A stretch of DNA of 50,871 nt from Gonium pectorale (GCA_001584585.1 LSYV01000017.1:1292282-1343152); one strand, 5' to 3'. Positions 1 through 12,283 are shown, counted from the first letter of the stretch. The notes: a model not told the origin generated them from the letters alone. Translations and numbers: made by a program.

Positions 1-170
1 CCCGCGCCGTCCAGCTGACGTCCACGAGGGGCGCCCGGCAGCAGGCCGCCTCGCCGCGGAAGGGCGAGGTGATGCGGCTGCGAACGGGTGGGGCGCGAGC
101 CGGGAGGCTCGGCAGCAGGGGACGGTAGTGAGTCAGCTCGCGAACGAAGCAGGCTCTCTCACTGTAAAGG
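1..170 (+). repeat. Direct repeat copy 1 (about 170 bp)
   Basis: This stretch, which begins at or before the window edge, recurs nearly base for base at 2151-2322. Differences are a few small indels and substitutions: for example the second copy has an extra four bases in the run GGAGGCTCGCTCGG, and GACGTCCACGAGG is shortened. The two copies are about 2.15 kb apart in the same orientation. This could be a terminal repeat of a non-autonomous element or a segmental duplication. No coding sequence of a transposon was seen between them. Confidence 0.85.
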
Positions 171-1004
171 CAGAATGCCGAACAGGGAGAGCGCTCAGCG
201 CTAAGCTCGGAACAGCTGCACGGCTTCCGTACAGAACAGGGCTTAGATAGCCCTTACGGGGCTACGCCTCTTCAGGCCTCAGCCTATAATTGTGCGTGTG
301 TGATGAGGGAATTGAAGGCGTGTTTGGGTCGTTGCAGCTGATGACCGTGTCACTGGGTGAAACCCTCCCCTACGTACACAGTGCCTGATGAGCGGAATTA
401 CTGCGCGCAGTGCATGGCAAAGTGGGTTTGTGGTCGTTAGGCACAAAACGAGCGACGACTGTCTCCATCTGCTGCAACTACTGCAACACATCAACACGCG
501 CGGCGGCGGGTGGGGTCGTTCGGGGCGCGTGCATCACTCCCTTGCAAGCAAGCTATTTTTTTTCTGTGGAAAGGTTACAGGCGGAGAGGCGAAGAAAGGG
601 CGCAGACAACGGGAGGGACATGCAGCCCTCCCGTTATGAGAGCCACCGAAACCCTGCCCTAACTACAGCGCACCACGGCGGCCAAGACCAAACACCGACG
701 GCACACACAAGAAGAGAAGGAACCCTGCACCTAAAGACCACAGAACAGGAAGGTCGAAAGACGAAAAGAAAGGAAAGGAGACGCGGACCACCAGGACAAG
801 AGAGAAACAGACCGAAAGGACCCGTGGAGCACAGGCAGCAAACCACCCCCCTCCCCTAGCAGAAGCCCGCAACCCGAACCCGAACCCCCCTGCGACTCGC
901 CGAAAACAGAGAGGCAGACGGCACCTGCCCCAACAAGGGCACCGTACCTAAAAGCAACCAGAAACGCAACGCTCCGCAACACCCACCACTAAAAACCCCA
1001 CACC

Positions 1005-1170
1005 GAAACCCATACCCAACCACCAAACCCAGCAGGCACCCTGCAACAGATCGCGAGGCCTGCAGGCGACCACCCCGCCACACCCCCGAAACCCATGCCC
1101 AACCACCAAACTCAGCGGGCCCCCTGCGACCGAGCGCAAGGCCCGCGGGCGACAACCCCGCCTCCCGCCT
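1005..1170 (+). repeat. Two-copy tandem repeat, 83-bp unit
   Basis: The word GAAACCCAT(A/G)CCCAACCAC starts at 1005 and again at 1088. The following bases match with scattered substitutions to about 1170, giving two diverged units of about 83 bp. The unit lies inside a block almost devoid of T. Confidence 0.75.
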
Positions 1171-2150
1171 CCTGCTGCAAATCGAAGGCCTTCTGAAGCT
1201 CCATAGCCGCCTCCGCCAATGCGCCGAGGGCCACCGCTGGCAGTACGGCGGACTGGCTGGTCTCCACCGCAAGCTATGAGCCAATACCCAAGCAACCAGC
1301 CAGCAGCAGCAGTAGCAGGCAGGTCATGTACGGCGGGTACCGCGACGATGCAAACCTGCCTGCTGGGACAAAGGCAGTTGCTCGCCGCTGTTGCTGCGGT
1401 GGCCATGTTTGAATTCGTTCCCGGCGTCGCGTGGAGCTCGCTCGCTACGGTTGGTTTTGCTGCAAATTGGCACGCAAACGTAGATGTATGGGTACGCACT
1501 GCAGCCGCTCACCTCACTCCTCGTTCTGTACTACAGCAGCTGTCCCTCGCTAGAATGCCGTGGCACATGCAAATGCAGCGAAACCCGGGGCACTGACGAG
1601 GGCCTTTATTTACACAGCAGGAGAGAGCACACAGCGCTGTGAGCGCAGCGGCAGCCATAAAACCCAGTGGCGCCGGCGGGCAATCACCAACCCACCGACC
1701 AACCCGCGCGGGGACCCCCGATGCGGGCGAGCCCCACCGGCGCCACACGGCGCCACAGGAGGCGCCAGGCGCGGCCAAGCAGCGGCCGCGACCCACAACA
1801 GGCCAGTGAGAACGAACGGCCGACCAGCCTGAACAAAAAAGGCCACGAAAACCGGCCAAGAACAACGGGCCACACGAAAAGGACGTGCGGCCCCCCGAAA
1901 CCCCTGTTTCCGGAACGAAAGAGACGCGCGAGGGCGGACGCCGGAGGTAAAAACCGGGACACCAGGGCCGAACCCAAAAACCCTCCGGCAGCCCCCGCGC
2001 GTGCGCTCGCAAGCCACCAGCCACACCACCCCAACCCGGCCCGGGAGCTCATCCCCTCGGGCCCGACCCAACCTCGGGCGGCGACACCAAGCGGGGACCA
2101 TACGGCCGTCCGCCTAGGCGCGCCCATCGTACCCCAAGCCCCCCGACAAC

Positions 2151-2322
2151 GCCCGCGCCGTCCAGCTGAGTCCACAGGGGCGCCCGGCAGCAGGCCGCCT
2201 CGCCGTGGAAGGGCGAGGTGATGCGGCTGCGAACGGGTGGGGCGCGAGCCGGGAGGCTCGCTCGGCAGCAGGGGAGGGTAGTGAGTCAGCTCGCGAACGA
2301 AGCATGCAAGCGCTCTCACTGA
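2151..2322 (+). repeat. Direct repeat copy 2 (about 172 bp)
   Basis: Same-orientation copy of the sequence at 1-170. Similarity starts at CCCGCGCCGTCCAGCTGA and ends near the shared word GCTCTCACTG, after which the two flanks diverge. Confidence 0.85.
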
Positions 2323-2642
2323 CAGGTGGTTGGGGGCATGGCAGGAGGATTGGACACGGGTAGGTGTGAGAATGCGAGGAGGCACCAGGCAGACAGAGAT
2401 TTGAACGGAGGATCAGCCATCGTCAACGGTGCGGTTGGGGTCAAAAAGGGCTCCCACATAAGGTAGCATGTAACGCTCTCCGTGCCAGAAGGGAGGAATT
2501 GACAGTCGCCATCCGGCGCTAAGACGCCGCCGCCAAGGGCCACGGGGCCCGAGGACTGCGAGCGGACGTCTGAGCCAGGGCGCCGCGCTCGGAACCCACA
2601 CCCGTATCGCCGAGGTGGGGCCTTCGCCCATGAATGCCCTTG

Positions 2643-2765
2643 TAAAAAAGAGAACCAGAAACGGGGAAGGCAGCCTCTACGGACATACACACCCGAGGGT
2701 GTGATGTTTCCAGCACGGCGCCGAGTACAGGGCATGGCGGGCGAGGTATACGAGCAGACGGGCCC
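2643..2765 (-). repeat. Dispersed repeat, copy A (about 120 bp)
   Basis: One of four related sequences in the window (also 29003-29128, 40168-40285 and 11925-12023). Copies A and B are in one orientation and the other two are reversed. Read on the minus strand, the shared core runs from GCCCGCCATG through GGTGTGTATG to a CCCGTTTCTGGTTCTCTTTT end. The A and B copies are about 90 percent identical. It may be a short non-autonomous transposable element. Confidence 0.75.
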
Positions 2766-3428
2766 CTTGTGTCGTCGTGTGCCGACGCCAGCCCGCCCAA
2801 CAGCCGGGATGCGGGAACAGCGCCCATCGCCGCTTGTTTGCAATAGACCGAGGAGCACCGCAGGCCACCATGTCGACATGGAGCAAGCATCGACCCTAGG
2901 CGGGCGGCGTGGGGCACATGGCGTGGGGCACTGCGGGCACATGGGGCGCTGGTGTCGGGGTTTAATAGGTGTCTTGACGTAGTACCGCCGCGCCTGTGTT
3001 CGTGCTGGTTCTGGAGCTTGTACGGCATGGGGTATGCCTGTTGGTCGTGTGCTGTGCTCTCTCTCTCTTGTCTCTGGTCCTCTCCCTCTGTTGTATTGGG
3101 GTACCATGTAACGTTACACTGGTCTCGTTGCGCTTCCGTAGCCTCGACATGTAGTGGTCCTCGGTTCGCTCGCTCCTAGTGCGCTCTGGCAGCCAGGTCG
3201 TTCCCAGATGCTTCCGGCACGCTGGCCCCCGGTGGCTGGCTGCATCGGTCCGCCCATCTGCGTGCCTGACGCCCTTGCGGTGCCGAGCCGTGCCGCCAGC
3301 CGCAGCTGGCCGCCACCAACCGCCGCCACCGTCACCCTAACCCACACCCGCCCGCCAAGCCGTCACCCAAGGTGGGCCGCGCGGCCCGCGCCCCCCTGCC
3401 CCGCAGCGGAGCCTCTGGGTTCCGCAGC

Positions 3429-3470
3429 CGTACAGCCGTACATTTGCACAGCCGTACAGCCGTACAGCTG
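3429..3470 (+). repeat. Short tandem repeat CAGCCGTA
   Basis: Four copies of CAGCCGTA, two adjacent pairs separated by ATTTGCA, lie about 500 bases upstream of the CASP start codon. They may be simple slippage or clustered factor sites. Nothing in the sequence decides this. Confidence 0.7.
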
Positions 3471-3943
3471 GGTTGCCCTCCAACATCTGCACCCAATAAT
3501 GGTTGCTGATGCTGATGCTCCCCGGCCCAATCCAGGCGGTCAGCCGGCCTGGAGGGCACATGGCGGCCACCGCTTCTCCTAGCAACTCCCCAGCACCCTC
3601 GCCCCTGCCGGTATCGGCACTCTGGCAGGTGCCGGCTGCCAGATCCCAGCAACGCACACAGGGACTCACATACATCATCCACGTGGAGCGGCGGTTGCAT
3701 CATGTACGGTACGCACGTACGGCACACAGGAACACCTTTCCAGAGCCGGCTCTGCATCTTGTTTTTGCAGACATAGTGTTAATTATAGCGCAATCTGTCT
3801 CTTACAACTCCTTGCAAGTCTTTCGCACGAGGTTTTTGTCGAGGGCTGTGGGCCAGCCAGTCTTGACACTAGCGAGGTATGCAATCATAACAATGGGTTG
3901 GTAGTACACTGCTATACAGCCACAACAGTCCCGTTGGAAAAGA

Positions 3944-6900
3944 ATGAACTTCCTCAAGACTTTGGACCAGGCGCTCGACTTTGAGCGCCTGGAAAAGACC
4001 GTCACCGAAAAGGTTCAGCAAGCAGCCCTTAGCGTGGTCGAGGAGTTCCCCGACCGCAAAGCCGTTTCTGTCCCGACGTCGATCACCTCAGCGGGTAAGC
4101 AGAGTCAGCCTTATCAAGTGTTGCCATGCTGATTCACGTTTGGTCCTGATGCTGCACAGTATTGGTGGAGGCTCGTGAGCTCTTTGAGCAGTGGCAAGCG
4201 TATGAGTTCGAGGTGCGCCGAGGCGTTTGCAAAGGAGACAAACCGCTAGATGAAGCCGTGTTTTGCCTGCAATGAGCCGAATGACTTATAACCCGGTTGT
4301 ATCCCGAGCTGCCCCGATGGGTATGGCCGTTGCAGCGGCGGAAGGACGAGTGGGAAGCGGCCTGCGGCGAGCTCAAGGTGCTCCGCGGCCAGGAGGAGTC
4401 ATCGCATGCAGCGTTGCAGGCATGGCAGCGCCGGGCGCAGGACGCGGAGTTCAAGCTGTACCAGCTGTGCAGCTCGCTGCTGGCTCTACCGGATCCCACG
4501 CCCTTCCTGAACCTCCTCTCAACCATGGCGGCACGGGTGCAGGGTGCGTATCAGCACCGGATTGGCATGGGGACGGTGGCGTAACACAGGAAGGGGCTCG
4601 GGGCAGGCAGCATGCACCCGGCGGAAGGGTGGAGTAACGCAGCGACCAGAGTGGGAGGCCTCAGGCTGGGCCCACCCCGCTGCTGCACGGGAGCGCATAC
4701 GGATCATCACTTCCCCATATACCTTATTGCGTGCCCCGCTCCAGACCTGGAAGAAAACAACCGTAAACTGCACTCAGCTGCGGAGAAGGCCGCTGCCGAT
4801 GATGCGGAGGTGACCCGCCTGATCGGAGACCACCAGAAGCTGCTGGAGAGCACCAAGGAGCTGCAGGTGGGGCTTGAGGTGTTGGGCCTGCGGGGAAGAC
4901 GCAGCGGCTCTCTCAAAGTTACCAGTAAGGTTGCATCTGGCACAACCATTGCACATGCCGACTCAACCGTTGCACACGCTCAAATTATTCTCAACAGGAG
5001 ATGTTGGCGCAGCGTGACGCTCGAATTGTGGAGATGTCTTCAGCCGCCGCGGAGGCTGCTATGGCGCGCCAGGAAATGACCCAGCAGGCGGCGGAGATGG
5101 CACGGCTGCAGGTGTGGCTCGGCGCTGTGGGGCCATACGGGTCGTGGCCGCAGGCCTTTAGGGATGCATTTGGAGATATGAAACCGAGCGCAACCTTGCA
5201 AAGCAGGGAGCAGAAGCTGATGGATCATGGCCGAGGCACATTCACACCAGCCGACTCGCTTGGCTGCCGTGGGGAAAGGCACGCAATTCACTGGGGTGCA
5301 CGCGCGAGATAGGAACGTCATGCTTCTATCCTGCTATGAAGGGGCCTCAGTTCAATCGCCACCGCAGTTGCTATTCACGTAGACCGTGATTCGGCTATTC
5401 CCCGGCTCGGTCATCCTCCTGCAGCGTGCCCTCAAGTCCGTGAAGGATGAGTACGAGACAACCCAGGCCAGCCTGTTTGAGCTGCAAAGCCGCCTGGAAT
5501 CGCTGGCGGGCAGCCGGCAGCAGGAGGCGGAGCTGGCCGGAGAGGAGCTGGAGCGGGTGGGTAATGGCGCGGGCAGCCTCGCGCAGTGATGCCCTCTATG
5601 CAGATGGATGTGTATGCACGGTTGGCGCAAACTGGTGGTTGGAACCACTAGATTGGCGGCCCTGCTTGTCAGCGGAGTTACAGGGGCTGGAGGCAGGGGC
5701 AAAGCCTGGACGAGAGGCAGGAGGTCGTGCGGGTGCATGCACGGCAAGGAGGCCTTTGCAGGCGGGCCGATTATGTAGCTACTCCAAATGTAGCGGATCT
5801 ATGGTAGCGCTGCATCGCTGCATTGGGCTCCCGGTCCGTGTCCGCAGTTTATCTGGTTTGCAGTCAAGCCATCGCCTCATTGCGCCCCGCTTCATCCAGG
5901 TTACCAAGCGGGCCGCCGAGCTGGAGCTGGAGCGGCAGCACCTGCTGAGCCGCCTGGAGAGCGCCAAACAGGCGGTGGCGGCGGAGGGAGGGGGTAAGTA
6001 TCTGGGAATGACGGCGGGGCGTGCTGAAGAAGTTGCAAGCACTTCAACCAATTGTTCCGTTCCGGGGGAGGGCGGTGCGCGGCACGTGAGCCGCCATGAA
6101 GAGGCGTACAACGAAAGTATCTTGCATCGCCGGTTTACCCTAACCTCTGCGATGTCAATCTACGTATCGAGTGCGGTAACCAGAAGGCGATGTTGGAGAC
6201 GACTATATCCGGAGGTTTGTTCCCACGTATTTGCCCACATTGTGCTTTGTCTTCCCAGTCTCCCCAAGTTCAGGTGCGCTGGTCTCTGGTGTGAGCGGCA
6301 GTGCGGACGTGCTGCTTTTGGAGCGGCAGCTGGCGGTGCGAGAGGAGCAGGTGGGTGGGGGTTACCGCTACTAGCTGTGTCATATCTTGCAGAAAGCTGA
6401 TACTGTCGACGCAACCGTGTCAAGGCAGGAGGGGGATGGGCGCAGGGGAGAGACCGCGGAGGTGCATGTGGTTGAGGTGGGACGGAAGCTCAGTGTCTGT
6501 TGGCATTTGACACGGCCTCAGGGTTCATTTTCAGTGTGTTGCGCGAGAAGTGTGCGAGAAGCAGGTGGCACTGAGAATGTAGATTCTGAATGGTGTGTCA
6601 CCGCGACCAAACGGAAGCTGTGACAGTCGGAGAAATCGCGTCGATGGAGGGGGCCGGAGGGGAGAGGCAGCGGGCCGAAGTAGCAGGTGTGGCGATACCG
6701 AGGGTCCGGGCCGCGGCAAGAGGAGGGGATGGGGCGGCGAGGCGTTGGCAAGGCAGCGCCATATGTCGTGCCTGCGTGCGGTGAGGAGCGTGGCTGACAA
6801 AGACGGGCCCCGCGCCCTCTGCGTACCCGCCCCAGGTGACGGCCCTCTCGTCATCATTAGAGGCGTTGCAGCGGGCCGCGGCGGACGCGGCCTCTCGGCA

Positions 6901-9900
6901 CGCGCTGGAGGCTGCAACTGTGCGCGACCAGGCAAGTGGTTTGCAGTGGACGCCAAGCCGCCCTGACGGGGTTTGCATTGTTTGCTGCGAGTGCAGCCAG
7001 CCAACCTACGCTGCCAATTTCTGCACGCGATGTTAGGGATAGGGGCCCGCTGTGAGGCGTGGGCCGGTTTGAAGAATGGAGTGCGGGGTCACTTGTCGCT
7101 GCGGTCTGACTGCCACTTGCGGCAGGGCGTGCGTTGAACCCGCGGTGTAGTTTTCGTCGTATACGACAATGCCTGTCGCGGAATGCAATCTGCAGCAAGG
7201 CTTCGAATGGTGTTCGATTGAACCTCCGATGTGCATCCACCCCACAGCTCTCCACGACCAAGCTGGCGCTGGAGCGGCTGGAGCGCGAGGTGGCGCGGAG
7301 ACCCGACCCGCGGGAGTACCAGGTGCGGGGCTGGGTGGGGGCGCAGATGCTGGGTCCGGGCGAAGACAAAAGCCCCGCCGACTGGGCCACCTGTGAGATG
7401 GACTGGTTGAGATCTAGGGAATCCACGCTGGCCACAGCGATATTGGAGGGTGTGGCGCCAAGGGCACGAGCGTCCGATGTCCGGAGTGCCGGTCCCGGTC
7501 TGCTTTAGTGTTCTCATCTTGCGGTGCGGCAAGAATCGAAAAGAATAAGCCAGGCTGGGCCCTGAGCTGCAGTGCGCTGTTCCGCGTCCGATAAGCAAGC
7601 CGGTGTTGTCACAGGGATATCGACCATGAACCCCGCACTACCTTGACAGGAGCTCCGGCGGCGGGCAGAGGCGCTTCAATCGCTGGTCGATGTGCAGATG
7701 CAGGCCGAGGGCTGGAGTGGAGAGCAGGTGTGGCATTAACGTGTGTGATAGTGGAGTGGAGAGCCGGGGAGGCTTAGCATTAGGCGGCTGGTGCTTGACT
7801 TCAGAGATCCGCGCCTTGCAGGAGCCTGCATGTGTGATGTACCTTGGGCTCAATAAGGTAGAGCTGGGATGACCAAGCAGGGCTGAGATGGGTGCTGGGC
7901 GTGAAAGTCCTTGCGCATTTCACCTCCAGTATCTGCCGAACATACTTGCTTGTTTCTTGCCCGTGTCCGGCAGGTAGAGGCGACGCTTCGGGACCCAAGT
8001 GCGCAGACGGTTACGGCGGTCCTGCAGGTGCGGTGTGATGGGTCTGCAGGACTTGGCGGGGGGGGGGGTCGACCGTGAAAGGCGCCCTCAATGCCAAGGG
8101 TTACTGGAGAAGGAACGACCGTGCATGTGCGTCTGAGGTGGGTCGCCAGGAAGCCGGGGAAGCATACGGAGATGCGCAGTGATTGCAAAGGGTTAACTTT
8201 GGAAGGCAGTTAAAATGTGGCGGTTCAGCTAGTTTCTTCCTCCTGTCACGCTTTGTCTATTCCGTGCCTCTCTCCTCCTTCTCATTTAGGAGCGCACGCG
8301 CAAGCTATCGTCGGAGGTGAACTCGCTCAAGCGCCAGCTGGCGGAGCGAGCAAAGCAGGTGAGGCTCGCTTGGGGTCGGTCTGGCACGATACGGTCTGGC
8401 AGCCAGGCGCCTTGCTGCCAAGCCCGGTGTTATGCAGTCGTTAGATCAAGCCATCTTGATGGATCATTTCTCGTACTTGCAGACCCAGGATCTCGAGGGA
8501 AAAATCCAGTCCCTGGAGTCGGATCTACGGCACCGCAGCCAGCTGGTTGCACAGTTGGAGGAGCATCTGGCGGCAGCAGCGCGCGCTGCGGCTTCGACGA
8601 ACGCTGCTGGCGACGGCGGCGCCGCAGCGACCTCGGCCTCCACGGGCCGCAGCGAACCCAGCCCCGCGCCCGTGAGCCCACACCCCGGCCGCGCCGACAG
8701 CCTCTTGCCACAGCTGTCTGGATCGCTTGGCGTGCTGCCAACCGTGGAGCCGGCCTCCCCATCGCAAGGGATGGGCGGCACGGCGGCTGCGGGTGCTGGC
8801 GCTGACGGCGCCGGCGCAGCCGTCGGCGGGTCGCTGCTGGACATTGTGGTCAGCCAGCGGGACCGTTTCCGGCAGCGGATGGTGCAACTGGAAGATGAAA
8901 AAAGTGAGACGGCTCCGGATGTTGTCGGGAGCATGATTAGTATGGTGATGGGCTTGAGAATTCTCCAGGGATGAAGCGTGCCTTGTTTCTTGGAAAGCTT
9001 TCGGATTCTACGCATTCGGCGACACTGGCCAGCCCTGCACGTGCAGGCAAGTCCGTGCGTCCCATGTCGTGACGCGCTTCGCCGACCCGCATCCCGTCCC
9101 GCCACTGCCCGTCTGTCTGCCCGCGAACAGGCCAGCTGTCGGAGGAGCTGCGCAAGACGACGCAGCAGCTGCAAACCGTCCGGAACGACAACGTGGCGTT
9201 GTTTGAAAAGGTGGATGGGCTCTTGTGATGGCTGGCCTGCTGCTGTGAAATGAAGGAAGCCCTGGGGCGAAGCTATGAAGCGGTGATGGCCAGTCGTAGG
9301 CAGGCTGGGTATGAGTCTCTTTATCTAATCGCTGATTGTCAACCAGATGCCATGCCTCGCTCTCTTGTCGCGACCACGTCATGATCCTTCCCTGGAAACG
9401 GCTTTGGTAAATCGCGTCCGCAAGTGCAACATGTAAACGTGTTCGTACTCCACCGCAGGTACGGTATCTGGAGCGGTACAACCAGAAGCTTGCGGCGTCG
9501 GGCGGCAGGACCACTGTCGTCCGCGTGGACGCCGCCGGCGTGGCTGCGCCGTCACCAGAGGACCTGGCAGCGTCGGCGCGGGGCAGCCGCTACCAATGCG
9601 GGCCGTTCGCGCTGGAGGTCGGCGGAGGCGGCGGGGAAGCCATGGCCTCCCATGGCAGCGGCTTCACCAGCGGCTCTGGGATTGCCGGCGGGCGGTTCGG
9701 CGGCACGTCTGGACCGGCTGTCGGGACCGGCATCCGCAGCCGCGGGGGGCGGCGCGGCGGGGCAAACCAAGTGCTTTCGTGCTTCGGGGAAGGGTAGGTG
9801 GCAGCGGCATGGAAGCGTGTGCGCAGCGGGACGTGCTCCTTGCGGGTGCAGCGATTTTCGCTGCGTGCTGCATTAGTAGTGCGGAGAAAGCGCAGCGGGT

Positions 9901-11069
9901 CTCAAGATGAATTGCGCACAGGCTCCAGACTTCTTGATACACGTTCGCCGCTGCGCACCTGCTAGCCGTTTGTATTTCTCTCTTACCCCGCCCAAGGCCC
10001 CAGTGGCATGTGTCGCCCGTGCATATTCTTGCGCTGGCCGTCTCGCAGCGCCGCATGGGCCCAGTGCTCCGCTTCTCTTTAACCACATTAGGGGCGCCTG
10101 GTGTCTACAGCATTTCCGTGCAGCCGTCTGGGCGTGCATGTCTCTGCACCATTCCACGCTCGCTCCCTTATCCCCGCAGCGACGACGTTGAGAACGCGTC
10201 CGCCTCAACCGCCGAGTCGCGAGCCGCACGGGCCTACGAAGCGCGCGTCAATCCCTTCGCGGAATTTCAGCAGAGCGAGGCGGAGCTGCGAGTGCGCAAC
10301 CTTCAGGTATGTGCAAGCTGCCTCGGAGCGATGGGATGAAAATGCTGCGAGCGGGGCACCTGTGTGGGCGTACGATGCGGTCGGTGAAAATGTGTTGATG
10401 TAGACTGTGGCGCTTGCTATGGGACGATATGGCTCTCCAGCGTTGGAAGCGTGGTTCTTGATTGCGGTCTATTCTGCGACCCGAAATCACTGGGCGCCAT
10501 GCGGCTCAAGGACGGCTTCGGCTTGGGACAGCTCGGCTTTGCTTCGTCGCACCTCCGCATGCAGCGTACGCGCACCGCGCACACGGCAGCTGAAAACGGG
10601 TTTAGTTATCCCGTCTCCTCCCTATTGAATGCCACCACTCTTCCCGGATATTCCTCCCCTCGCTCTCCAGGTGCACGACCGCGCGGTCCTGGCAGGCAGC
10701 AAACTGCTGCTCGGCAGCCGCGTCGCGCGCATGTTCTTTGCGCTGTACACCGTCATGCTCCACTTCGTCATCCTGCTGCTCTTCTTCTACGCGACCACGC
10801 CCTGCCCCGCGGCGGCCAGCGATGTTACGTTGCAGCCGGCGATGGCGGCGGCGGCGGCGGGCGCGGCGGCAGCGGGCATGCTGAACGGCGTGGGTGCGGG
10901 CGCGGGCACTGGGGCAGGTTTAGGGGCAGCGGGGATGGCGGGCGTCGCGGGGGCGGGGGCAGGGGCAGGAGCTGGCGGCGCAGCAGCGGCCGCGACGGCG
11001 GCGGCGGTAGGGGCGCTCCAAGCAGCGGCGGGGGCTGTAGTGGGTGGGGGCGGACCGCAGCCGGCATGA
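3944..11069 (+). CDS. CASP: CASP-type Golgi coiled-coil transmembrane protein
   Basis: The gene is rebuilt from 18 exons: 3944-4094, 4160-4212, 4336-4543, 4745-4866, 4998-5111, 5425-5556, 5900-5993, 6259-6350, 6836-6931, 7248-7322, 7650-7727, 7974-8027, 8290-8358, 8483-8903, 9131-9210, 9459-9793, 10180-10306 and 10671-11069. They join without a phase break into about 899 residues. Most of the protein is a Gln/Glu/Lys/Arg/Ala-rich coiled coil, with an Ala/Gly/Pro linker in exon 14. Near the C-terminus come VRYLERYNQ, NPFAEFQQ and a single membrane segment at about residues 788-809 that contains YTVMLH. Membrane-proximal arginines precede it, as in the CASP C-terminal domain. Family knowledge: CASP proteins are tail-anchored golgins involved in Golgi tethering and retrograde traffic. 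The tail beyond the membrane segment is unusually long and Ala/Gly-rich. The intron after exon 9 starts with GC. Start choice: the first ATG opening the conserved MNFLKTLDQ segment. Confidence 0.88.
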
Positions 11070-11837
11070 GGTAGGGTGCAAGCATAGCAAAGGAACAGGA
11101 GTAGTTCAGGAGTATGTCGTTGACTGTGGTCTAGACTTGTGATCAGCACCAGGCAGAGGTACGGTATTGTGGCATCTCTTGGATCGCTTCGTGACCCAGC
11201 ATGCGTTTAGTGTTGGTGACCTGAGCCAGGCTAAAGCGTAAGCGCCAGTGACAGGATGTAGCATAGCTGCCAACCCAAACTGTTTATGATGGACAGTTGG
11301 GAGGCGTGATTGGAACATGCTGTCGTCGTACGATTGGCCGTTCGCTAGGAGTTGTTCTGGCGTGCTACTAGTGGAGTCATTCTGGCGTGCTACTAGTGCC
11401 GCTAACCAAGATAGCGTCATGCGCGGGAACGCACGGCAATCTGGCGGAGTGCTGTGTGGATGCCAGGGCAACCCCCGTGTGTCAGGTGAGTATTGGTAGT
11501 AAACAGCCAATTCGGTGTGGTCGGGTTTACGCAACTTAGGTTTTTCAGGTTTTTCAGGTGCCGGATGAGGCGGCCTAATGCACTGGCAGCGAGGACGGAA
11601 CGTCGACAGACAGGATCAAAACACAGCATGTGTGGATGAAAAGGAAAGGGCGTTCCCAGTTTCAAGCCTGTAGCAAGGTGCGATGCGGGTGGGGGGCGTG
11701 GGCTGGAAAGCGTGCTTGTGCGCACGATTTCCCGTTATGTAGCTTCCGGTGTGCGCATCCTGTCGAATATGTGGGCTTCCTGTTGTAGTTCACGGAGGGC
11801 CTGCCTCTGACCTGACCGCCTGGGGCCTCCTTGGTCA

Positions 11838-11842
11838 TGTAA
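11838..11842 (+). terminator. Candidate TGTAA poly(A) signal of CASP
   Basis: TGTAA is the usual green-algal polyadenylation signal. This copy lies about 770 bases after the CASP stop codon and before the next gene. The position is plausible but long for a 3' UTR. Confidence 0.45.
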
Positions 11843-11924
11843 TCTTTTCATTAGAGTCCTGTGAAGTCCGACAAACCGGGTAAGATGGTAAGCCGGTCTT
11901 GGGGGCGGGACGAACGTCACATGT

Positions 11925-12023
11925 CTTGCCATGTACCCGCCCGCACTATTGGAAACGTCGCGCCTTCGGGCGTGTATGACCGTTTAGGCGGGCTCCCTCT
12001 TTCTCTGCAGATTTTTCTTTTTT
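11925..12023 (+). repeat. Dispersed repeat, copy D (diverged)
   Basis: The most diverged member of the four-copy family. It keeps GCCATGTACCCG, CGCCTTCGGGCGTGTATGAC and a terminal T-rich tract, in the same order as copy C. Confidence 0.5.
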
Positions 12024-12283
12024 CCTGTCTCCTGTGCACATGTAAGGCTGGCGCGTTGAGCTTTTCACAGAGTGACACCTTGGCGCATTGCCGACACCTG
12101 CATGACACGCTTGGGCGACAAATGGCCAAGTGGCCTTGGCCTCTTCTTACGTTATAGGCCCAGGCCAGGCCGATATTTTCGTCAGGCCCAGGCCACCGTT
12201 TGCGCTTACTAACCATATAAGATAGGCCGTCAAAGATAAATTTTTGAAGAGAATTATTTACGTATATTTTTGTTCACATTCAG

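Larger units (their letters stand above)
1..3943. other. Gene-free left flank with repeats
   Basis: I see no supportable gene in this stretch. It holds two copies of a roughly 170-bp direct repeat (1-170 and 2151-2322), a tandem duplication near 1005-1170, two blocks almost lacking T on the plus strand, and one copy of a dispersed repeat (2643-2765). The last 500 bases are presumably the promoter and 5' leader of the CASP gene that starts at 3944. The open frames here show no recognisable domain and overlap each other on both strands, as expected of G+C-rich non-coding DNA. Confidence 0.6.
11070..12283 (+). other. CASP 3' region and DUF1254-gene promoter
   Basis: No gene seen. The CASP 3' UTR probably extends to about 11855, since TGTAA occurs at 11838-11842. 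A 19-base word, TTCTGGCGTGCTACTAGTG, occurs twice near 11352 and 11380. A dispersed-repeat copy lies at 11925-12023. An A+T-rich stretch at 12205-12280 includes ATATAAG about 65 bases before the next start codon and may be core promoter. Confidence 0.55.

Noticed and set aside
8049..8058. Poly-G run as a possible regulatory site
   Set aside because: A simple homopolymer inside a CASP intron. Nothing else supports a function.
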